NCBI GenBank assembly: GCA_001795035.1
Contig: MGMW01000024.1
Location: forward strand, 1 to 10,408
Reading direction: 5' to 3'
Length of the DNA stretch: 10,408 nt
DNA from: Chloroflexi bacterium RBG_13_53_26
GTDB taxonomy: Bacteria > Chloroflexota > Dehalococcoidia > UBA2247 > RBG-13-53-26
The notes below the pieces were generated by a model. The model did no database searches, was not told the DNA's origin, and saw only the letters and a list, made by a program, of their open reading frames with translations. A program made the translations under genes and the position numbers. Below, piece by piece: positions 1 to 4,813 of this stretch. Position 1 is the first letter of the stretch; each line of letters starts with the position of its first letter.

Positions 1-225
1 ACCTGCCATTTGGAAGGCCATTCCCAGCGCTGAGGTGCTTCCCTCCAGGTCTTCGATTCTTGCCTTCAAATTGTCTATGTGTTCTTGCTCGTTGAGCATC
101 GCTGCATGCAGTCTATCGGCCAGCTCTTTCTCTTCACGGAATGCCCTGGTCTGCATCCGGTAGATCTCTGTGGCCAATCTCTCCATGTTATGCATTTTCC
201 TCAGTGCCTTCATGACAGCGTTCAT
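1..225 (-). CDS. ferritin-like (COQ7-like) protein, 3' part beyond window
   Basis: Only the first 75 codons are present; the frame stays open to the window edge. The peptide is strongly helical and starts MNAVMKALRKMHNMERLATE. A glutamate-bearing first helix (E15, E20) is followed by a second helix with an ExxH iron-binding motif (E46, H49 in NEQEHIDN). That is the first half of a four-helix di-iron bundle. The short spacing of the helices and the wording resemble the demethoxyubiquinone hydroxylase (COQ7)-like branch of the ferritin superfamily, but without the second half the substrate and activity cannot be named. The start is ATG, sharing one base with the TAA stop of the gene upstream (TAATG), with an AAGGGG ribosome site six bases before it. 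It is therefore very likely translationally coupled to the neighbouring ferritin-family gene. Confidence 0.75.
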   Translation of the reverse strand, partial: MNAVMKALRKMHNMERLATEIYRMQTRAFREEKELADRLHAAMLNEQEHIDNLKARIEDLEGSTSALGMAFQMAG

Positions 226-740
226 TACTTGCCCCTTGTTGGCTGCTTGGACCGTGGCGACTTGCTGAGTCTTCTCTTAAGATCTGAGAGTTGTGCCAGG
301 TGACCCTTCTCCTCCTTGATAATACCGCCGATCAGGTCGGCATCGGCCCGACGAATGAGGCCCTGGATGGCTGAATAGAAAAGGATTGAATCCTTCTCGG
401 CGCGGATGCCGATTTCAAGCGCTTCGAGTTCGCTGGCCGCCTTCTGTGCTGCTTCGCGGGCGGTTCTCTCGTTGTTGAAAACAGCCGAATCAACCAGTGT
501 CTTCAGATAAAGGCCGTATTCCTCTTCGTAGGGTTCCAGATTGACATAATCATCTGCCGCGCCAAGCATATTCTGGAAGGTTTGAATATGCTCCCTTTCC
601 CTGGCGGCAAGTTCACTGTACATAATTCCTATTTTCGCATCCTTGGTCGACTCGGTCAGATAATCGTAAAACGCCGCCCCGCTCCTCTCGATACCGACCG
701 CAATATCTATCAGTTCTCTCCCCGAAAAGTGAATACCCAT
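225..740 (-). CDS. rubrerythrin-like ferritin-family di-iron protein
   Basis: This is a 171-residue soluble four-helix protein with a complete set of likely di-iron ligands: E18 (GIERSGAAFY), E48 and H51 (REREHIQTF), E115 (RAEKDSILFY) and E144 and H147 (EEKGHLAQL). That is the two E...ExxH halves of the rubrerythrin/ferritin-like family. There is no rubredoxin-type Cys4 iron site at the C-terminus, which instead is a short basic tail, so this is not a classical rubrerythrin. Family members are peroxide- or oxygen-reducing or iron-handling proteins of the cytoplasm; which of these applies is unknown. The ATG start has AAGGAG upstream at an unusually long spacing of about 14 bases, and no closer start in frame. 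It lies between a broken glutaredoxin gene (47 bases upstream) and a second ferritin-like gene that it overlaps by one base, suggesting one oxidative-stress transcript. Confidence 0.85.
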   Translation of the reverse strand: MGIHFSGRELIDIAVGIERSGAAFYDYLTESTKDAKIGIMYSELAAREREHIQTFQNMLGAADDYVNLEPYEEEYGLYLKTLVDSAVFNNERTAREAAQKAASELEALEIGIRAEKDSILFYSAIQGLIRRADADLIGGIIKEEKGHLAQLSDLKRRLSKSPRSKQPTRGK

Positions 741-770
741 GTCAGTAGTCTTGACTCCTTTCTAAGAGTG

Positions 771-785
771 GGATCGGCGCGATCC
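771..785 (-). other. intercistronic hairpin (6-bp stem, 3-nt loop)
   Basis: A perfect inverted repeat, GGATCG-CGC-CGATCC on the minus strand, lies just after the glutaredoxin relic and about 30 bases before the ATG of the ferritin-family gene. No T-run follows, so it does not look like a factor-independent terminator. It could be an mRNA processing or stability element, or chance. Confidence 0.4.
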
Positions 786-787
786 AG

Positions 788-993
788 CTACAATCCCATC
801 CTTCCCTCTGTGTGTGCCTGATCGAAGCCGATTACAATCTCGCGGTCAATATCGAGGACTTTGACTCCTATCCGTCCTGATTTGTCCTCGGCTACTTCTA
901 TCTCCCCGTACTGAACACTGTTTGCTTCCAGGAAGCCCTCAGCTGTCTTACAGAAAGGTCAGAGCGGGAGTAGAATAGTTGGGCTACTCTCAT
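788..993 (-). pseudogene. glutaredoxin-like gene broken at its CxxC active site
   Basis: Two adjacent frames together spell a glutaredoxin. The ATG at 993, six bases after GGGGAGGG, gives MRVAQLFYSRSD, a typical first strand leading to the active site. The reading then breaks. The second half continues in another frame from an in-frame TGA (961-959) as PFCKTAEGFLEANSVQYGEI and later VLDIDREIVIGFD, ending at TAG. The expected junction is ...SDCPFCK. A loss of about four bases, removing the first active-site cysteine, would explain the break. The second half is also short between helix 1 and strand 3, and the usual GVPV cis-proline reads GVKV. These defects suggest real decay rather than a lone sequencing error. 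TGA falls where the first cysteine would be, so a selenocysteine reading was considered. The frame that runs into it lacks a glutaredoxin-like N-terminus, however. Confidence 0.65.
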
Positions 994-1368
994 TGCTCCC
1001 TCCCCACTCGATTATATCATGGCTGGGGCAGAGGGACATTCTTGGGCACCTTAGATTCCATGGCTTCCTGGTTTGTTAAGCTGCAGGGCTTTGCCCTCCC
1101 CAGATACAAATCAAAAGATCGAGCATTCCCTTATGCCATGACTACCCTGTTACCAGAGTATTCTAAAGACAGGGTCGCTTCTCTTGATGTGACTTCTGTC
1201 TCATATCCTACACATCCGGGAGAATCTACCTCTTGGGCCGTTGTCGATGTGAAGTTGGACGGAGTAGACCTGATTGGCTCGCTTTTGATGCTGTATTTGA
1301 TTGTATCTCCATGGCCAATACCCCAGTACAAACTTTGTCCACTCTGGTGATGCCTTGCGGGTGATTTT
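994..1368. other. 375-bp stretch without a confident gene
   Basis: This lies between the SPATA20/YyaL gene and the glutaredoxin relic. It holds the extended -10 promoter near its left end and the short ORF described at 1226-1372. Minus- and plus-strand frames of 66 and 123 codons exist, but neither has a ribosome site, a recognisable motif or natural-looking composition. I see no tRNA, terminator or repeat in it. It may be decayed coding sequence. Confidence 0.5.
1011..1019 (-). promoter_or_regulatory. extended -10 promoter for the glutaredoxin relic / ferritin genes
   Basis: The minus strand reads TGATATAAT, a perfect extended -10 (TGN plus TATAAT), 17 bases before the ATG at 993. The -35 position 17 bases further up (ATGTCC) is poor, as is common with extended -10 promoters. 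Transcription would begin just before the ribosome site, giving a very short leader. It would drive the relic and the two ferritin-family genes beyond it. Confidence 0.5.
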
Positions 1369-1372
1369 TCAT
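1226..1372 (-). CDS. possible 48-residue ORF, maybe a relic of an AP2-like small protein
   Basis: An ATG overlaps the stop of the SPATA20/YyaL gene as ATGA, the usual geometry for translational coupling, and opens a 48-codon frame starting MKNHPQGITRVDK. That opening reminds me of small bacterial AP2-domain proteins, which begin near ITRID and soon have a W-x-V-R block. A GYWPWRYN stretch does follow, but in another frame. The rest of the ORF is rich in Ser, Thr and Arg and looks unlike a folded protein. No clear ribosome site is visible. I read it as either a frameshifted remnant or chance; the family resemblance comes from memory only. Confidence 0.22.
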   Translation of the reverse strand: MKNHPQGITRVDKVCTGVLAMEIQSNTASKASQSGLLRPTSHRQRPKR

Positions 1373-3474
1373 TGTGAGAGCAGTCCCTGGGGATGTTGGG
1401 CTTCCAGTTCCTGTTTCAGGGTATCAGGGTTTGTTGTGGGTGCCCGGCAGGAGTGTTTGTGACAAAGGTAGACCGTAGAGCGCCCTTGGATCATAACCCT
1501 GTCCTTGAGGAGAGCACCTGCGAGAGGTGCGTATGGCTCGTCAGGCTGGCTGCCTACCAGTACTTTGTTTGGCAGGTAGTGATCATGGATTATCCCAAGG
1601 AGGGCCTTTGTTTCTGGGTTATCGCGGCTACCAATCAAGGCAATTTCAATACAGTCAGTCAGTTGGAAATCCAAGGCGCAAAGCCAGTGTCCGGACCCGA
1701 GAGGGTGGGTAGTCATCTGGTCTCGCGTCAGGCCTAGCATTGCCGTGGCATGTTTCCCATAACTACTTTCGCCAGTGATGACGGCCATACGCAGCAGCAT
1801 TTCGGCAGCCACAGAACCCCCGCACGGTTTCACCGAGTCCACGGTATCCCGGGGGCGCACAAACAGGTCGCTGTGGCCTTGACCAGTGTCGTAGAATACC
1901 CCCGGTTTCTCTTCGTCACTGAAACGGTGAACCATCTTATCTGCCAGTGAAGCAGCTTCCACTAGCCACTGCTGCTGAAAGGTAGCTTCATGAAGAGCCA
2001 AGAGTCCGCTGATAAGCAGAGCATAGTCGTCGAGGTAGCCTGGAATCTTTGTTCTACCGTCTTTGTAGCTGTGCATCAGCAGATCGCCCTGGCCCAACTC
2101 ATTGAGCAAGAAACTACCGTTAGCTACAGCTATCTCTCGGTAGTCATCTCGCCCTAGAATACAGGCAGCCTCGGCGAAGCTCCTCAGCATCATCCCATTC
2201 CATGAGGTCACTATTTTCTCGTCACGGTGGGGCCTGATGCGCTGTTCTCTTGAAGCAAGGAGTCTCTTTTTCGACCGTTCGATGATGCTTTCCAGTTCAT
2301 TCAAGTTGATGCCGGACTCACCAGCAAAGGTCTCCATCTTCTTGGGCACATGGAGGACGTTTTCTCCCTCGAAGTTACCTTCGGTGGTTGCTCCGTAGTA
2401 TTGAATGGCATGCCTGCCATCTTCTTGTCCCAGCAAGCTGGTGATCTCCTTTGTTGCCCACATGTAGTACTTACCTTCTCTGCCTTCGCTGTCGGCATCT
2501 TGAGCGGAATAGAAACCACCTGCGGGGTGGGTCAGTTCCCTGACAACATAGTCCAGTGTTTCTTCAGCAATGCGCCGATAAAGGGGTCTGCCCGTTGCCT
2601 GATAGGCGTGCAAGTAGACTTGACTCAGTAAGGCATTGTCGTAGAGCATTTTCTCAAAGTGGGGGACAGTCCAGCGATAATCGGTGGCATAGCGGTGGAA
2701 ACCGCCGCCGATCTGATCATAGATGCCGCCGGCCGCCATTCTGTCCAGAGTGAACTGCACCATGCCAAGTGCCTGTTGCTCCCCGCTTCGCAAATGGTAG
2801 CGCAATAGGAATTCCTGAATCATCGGCTGAGGGAATTTCGGTGCTGAGCCAAACCCTCCGTTCTCGTAATCGAAACTGGGAGCCAGGTTGTGGTATGCGC
2901 GATCGAGGATGTCTGCTGGCAGAGACTGTGGCACTGTATTGACAGAAGCTCTCCCCTTCAAGTGTGAGGTTAACTCTTCTGCGGTAGCCGTCATCTCTGG
3001 ACGCCTCTTGCTATAGGCTTCTGACACAGCTATGAGAACTTGAGGGAAGCCAGTCATGCCGTGGCGGTCCTCCGGCGGGAAGTAGGTGCCACCATAGAAG
3101 GGCTTCCCCTGAGGAGTGAGGAACACGGTCAGCGGCCAGCCGCCCCCACCGGTCATGGCTTGAACCGCTGCCATGTATACATGGTCTACGTCAGGGTATT
3201 CCTCACGGTCAACTTTGATAGAGACGAAGTGCCTGTTCATGAGATCGGCGATGGTCGCATTCTCAAAGGATTCCTTCTCCATGACATGACACCAGTGGCA
3301 AGCTGAGTAGCCTATGCTGAGAAGGATTGGTTTATCTTCCCTTTGGGCACGTTCCAGGGCCTCGTTGCCCCAAGGGTACCAGTCCACAGGGTTATGCGCG
3401 TGCTGCAGCAGGTAAGGACTGGTCTCGTTTATCAGTCGATTAGTATGCGATTGTCCCGTCACGACCTTGCTCAC
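1369..3474 (-). CDS. SPATA20/YyaL-type thioredoxin-fold protein (DUF255, COG1331)
   Basis: This 701-residue protein matches the full length of the YyaL/SPATA20 family. Residues 12-160 form the thioredoxin-like domain, with NETSPYLLQHAHNPVDWYPW near the start, a C59-H-W-C62 redox motif, and GWPLTVFLTP carrying the cis-proline (P113). The remainder is the alpha/alpha-barrel domain related to six-hairpin glycosidases and sugar epimerases, with GGGFHRYATDYRWTVPHFEKM at 255-275 written in part, a YSAQDADSEG block at 321-330 and VTSWNGMM at 421-428. The C-terminal CHKHSC (671-676) is usual for the family. The biochemical role of the family is not established. The start is GTG, and its last base begins the TGA of the upstream gene (GTGA overlap). 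The ribosome site is weak, so translation probably depends on coupling to the 101-residue protein. No signal peptide is visible, so it is presumably cytoplasmic. Confidence 0.92.
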   Translation of the reverse strand: MSKVVTGQSHTNRLINETSPYLLQHAHNPVDWYPWGNEALERAQREDKPILLSIGYSACHWCHVMEKESFENATIADLMNRHFVSIKVDREEYPDVDHVYMAAVQAMTGGGGWPLTVFLTPQGKPFYGGTYFPPEDRHGMTGFPQVLIAVSEAYSKRRPEMTATAEELTSHLKGRASVNTVPQSLPADILDRAYHNLAPSFDYENGGFGSAPKFPQPMIQEFLLRYHLRSGEQQALGMVQFTLDRMAAGGIYDQIGGGFHRYATDYRWTVPHFEKMLYDNALLSQVYLHAYQATGRPLYRRIAEETLDYVVRELTHPAGGFYSAQDADSEGREGKYYMWATKEITSLLGQEDGRHAIQYYGATTEGNFEGENVLHVPKKMETFAGESGINLNELESIIERSKKRLLASREQRIRPHRDEKIVTSWNGMMLRSFAEAACILGRDDYREIAVANGSFLLNELGQGDLLMHSYKDGRTKIPGYLDDYALLISGLLALHEATFQQQWLVEAASLADKMVHRFSDEEKPGVFYDTGQGHSDLFVRPRDTVDSVKPCGGSVAAEMLLRMAVITGESSYGKHATAMLGLTRDQMTTHPLGSGHWLCALDFQLTDCIEIALIGSRDNPETKALLGIIHDHYLPNKVLVGSQPDEPYAPLAGALLKDRVMIQGRSTVYLCHKHSCRAPTTNPDTLKQELEAQHPQGLLSQ

Positions 3475-3776
3475 TGTGCCCGGAGGCTAATTCTCAGGCT
3501 TTCTACCTTGTCTATCTCCTTCAGCGAGGAAACAAAGCCGCTCACTGTACCGGCAATAATATCGTTGGGGAAGGGAGTCAGCGTAAGTTCCTTTCCGTTC
3601 ACTGTGACGGTGACAGTTCTCTGGCGGAGTTGAAGCTCGACGGTCTTGATAGTCTCAACTCCTTTCAGTGAGCGAAGTGCGCCGGCAACTGTGCCAGCCA
3701 GAATCTCCTCGACGAAGGGGTTCATCTCCACGAGTTTGCTGTTAACCCATAACCTTGCTTCAATCTTCTCTTTCAC
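3471..3776 (-). CDS. unrecognised 101-residue protein with two copies of a 48-residue unit
   Basis: I do not recognise this family. The protein is built of two copies of one unit, aligned without gaps at an offset of 48 residues (7-51 against 55-99, about 16 identities in 45). Each unit reads as a beta hairpin, a conserved turn (V-N-x-K, then P-F), a helix (I-x-A-G-T-V-x-G, then S-L-K) and a closing strand rich in alternating hydrophobic residues. It has no cysteine, histidine or membrane segment, so it is likely a small soluble alpha/beta protein. It could be structural or ligand-binding rather than redox or metal-binding. The start is GTG with a strong GAGGAGG seven bases upstream. The stop overlaps the GTG of the SPATA20/YyaL gene by four bases, so the two products are probably made in step and may act together. 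Confidence 0.8.
   Translation of the reverse strand: MKEKIEARLWVNSKLVEMNPFVEEILAGTVAGALRSLKGVETIKTVELQLRQRTVTVTVNGKELTLTPFPNDIIAGTVSGFVSSLKEIDKVESLRISLRAQ
3480..3758 (-). repeat. internal coding duplication, two units 144 bp apart
   Basis: Codons 7-51 (3758-3624) and 55-99 (3614-3480) of the 101-residue protein encode the same fold unit. Shared residues are V11/V59, N12/N60, K14/K62, P20/P68, F21/F69, I25/I73, the run A-G-T-V at 27-30/75-78, G32/G80, S-L-K at 36-38/84-86, and L50-R51/L98-R99. The DNA itself has diverged, so the duplication is old. Confidence 0.75.
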
Positions 3777-3813
3777 TGATATGCCTCCTCTTCTTTCATG
3801 GTATTTTCAGCTA

Positions 3814-3882
3814 AATCTTCGTTTTTGCCTGCTTCAACAAATCCACCAGTTCACCCTCCGATTTCAGGGCATTCCAGACCGA
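3814..3882 (-). other. peptide-like 23-codon open stretch in the ferritin/repeat-protein gap
   Basis: In the 116-bp gap between the double ferritin and the 101-residue protein, the minus strand between a TAA and a TAG reads SVWNALKSEGELVDLLKQAK and three more residues. This is an amphipathic helix with convincing protein character. It has no start codon with a ribosome site. It may be a remnant of a lost gene end, or chance. Confidence 0.2.
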
Positions 3883-3892
3883 TTAGCAGGTA

Positions 3893-4762
3893 TCACGGTT
3901 GTTGCAGGGGGCTGCTACTGTCCTTGTGTTTCTCCTCTTTCTTCAGTAGATCGCTGAAAACGTCAGCGTGGTATACTTCATGGTCCCGTATCCGGAGGAG
4001 GAGCTCTTTGAGGTCTGATTCCTCGGTCTCTTTGGCGACCCGGTCGTATTCGGCGGCCACCTCCTGCTCGATCTTGATGTCTGCTCTGAGCATATCGGCT
4101 GTCTTCGTAGACTTGTCAACTTTGATGTGCTCGATCCTCGGGGTGCCCTTCTTGTCGACCATTTCTTCGGAAAGCCATCCCAGATGCTGCATCTCGTTAA
4201 TGGCCTGATCCTCCATTTCCTTTTTGACCTCCTCATTGGGCGTCATATAGGAGTGGAAGAGGTACTGCAGGATGACGGTATACTCGTGCTCAATACCCCA
4301 GTTGAGGGTTTTGGCCACCTTATCCTCGCGGGAGCCTGTTAAGTCCTCCAATCCCTGTTTTTGAGCCTTGTTCGAAAAGTGGTCAAAGTCACCTTGGTGT
4401 GATTTTTCGTCAGAAAGAATACGCTCAAGCAGTCGTTTGATCTTGGGGTCGCCAATAGCTTTGATGTGTTCTTCATACATGGCGATGGCGTCCTGCTCCT
4501 GGAGTACATCGTTTTTCATCCAATCGGCGACCGACTGGCCGCCAGTGCGCATCTCGCCTCTGGTGAGGCTGGGGGCTCCGCCCAGGCCAACTATCGTTTC
4601 TGCAAGCCAATCGAGATGCCTCATTTCTTCACGGGCGATGGCCTCGATTTCACAGGCCATTTCACCTTCACCGATGGAATAGGCATGGGTCAGGTATTGA
4701 ATAATGGCTGCGTGCTCACCTTCCAGATCCTTGTTGAGTAGACTGATGATATCTTTGGTCAC
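3893..4762 (-). CDS. tandem double ferritin-like (bacterioferritin-type) di-iron protein
   Basis: This 289-residue protein is two ferritin-like four-helix domains in one chain, offset by 143-144 residues. Domain 1 carries E16 (EHAAIIQY), E46 and H49 (EEMRHLDWL), E89, and E119 and H122 (DEKSHQGDF). Domain 2 carries E160 (EYTVILQY), E190 and H193 (NEMQHLGWL), E232, and E262 and H265 (HEVYHADVF). All ligands expected for two di-iron sites are kept. The ExxxIxQY wording is that of bacterioferritins, but there is no obvious haem-binding methionine. Iron oxidation, storage or peroxide removal in the cytoplasm is the likely role, inferred from the family. The C-terminus is a short charged and serine-rich tail. 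The start is GTG, with AAGGAGGGAGG six bases upstream. It follows the copper ATPase by 51 bases with a hairpin between them. Confidence 0.88.
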   Translation of the reverse strand: MTKDIISLLNKDLEGEHAAIIQYLTHAYSIGEGEMACEIEAIAREEMRHLDWLAETIVGLGGAPSLTRGEMRTGGQSVADWMKNDVLQEQDAIAMYEEHIKAIGDPKIKRLLERILSDEKSHQGDFDHFSNKAQKQGLEDLTGSREDKVAKTLNWGIEHEYTVILQYLFHSYMTPNEEVKKEMEDQAINEMQHLGWLSEEMVDKKGTPRIEHIKVDKSTKTADMLRADIKIEQEVAAEYDRVAKETEESDLKELLLRIRDHEVYHADVFSDLLKKEEKHKDSSSPLQQP

Positions 4763-4792
4763 TGTATGCCTCCCTCCTTGATGCTGTATGTT

Positions 4793-4808
4793 TGACGAAA
4801 GCTCGTCA
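4793..4808 (-). other. intercistronic hairpin after the copper ATPase gene (6-bp stem, 4-nt loop)
   Basis: The minus strand reads TGACGA-GCTT-TCGTCA, a perfect stem five bases after the ATPase stop and about 14 bases before the ribosome site of the double-ferritin gene. It is followed by AAACAT rather than a T-run, so it is not a normal terminator. It may stabilise the upstream message or tune the ratio of the two products. Confidence 0.5.
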
Positions 4809-4813
4809 GTGCC

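Noticed and set aside
959..961. Selenocysteine reading of the TGA in the glutaredoxin.
   Set aside because: Not accepted as the main call. The frame entering the TGA has only a distant ATG, and its N-terminus does not look like glutaredoxin. No convincing SECIS was seen; only a GCTTC-CTG-GAAGC stem further downstream.
1085..1097. A small GGGC-AAA-GCCC stem on the minus strand that might end the SPATA20/YyaL message.
   Set aside because: Only four base pairs and no T-run, and it lies over 270 bases past the stop.
1131..1331. A 66-codon minus-strand frame downstream of the SPATA20/YyaL gene.
   Set aside because: It starts with TTG without a ribosome site, and I recognise no motif in it.
979..1350. 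A 123-codon plus-strand frame in the 375-bp gap.
   Set aside because: No ribosome site, odd composition, and it runs against the promoter and the start of the glutaredoxin relic.
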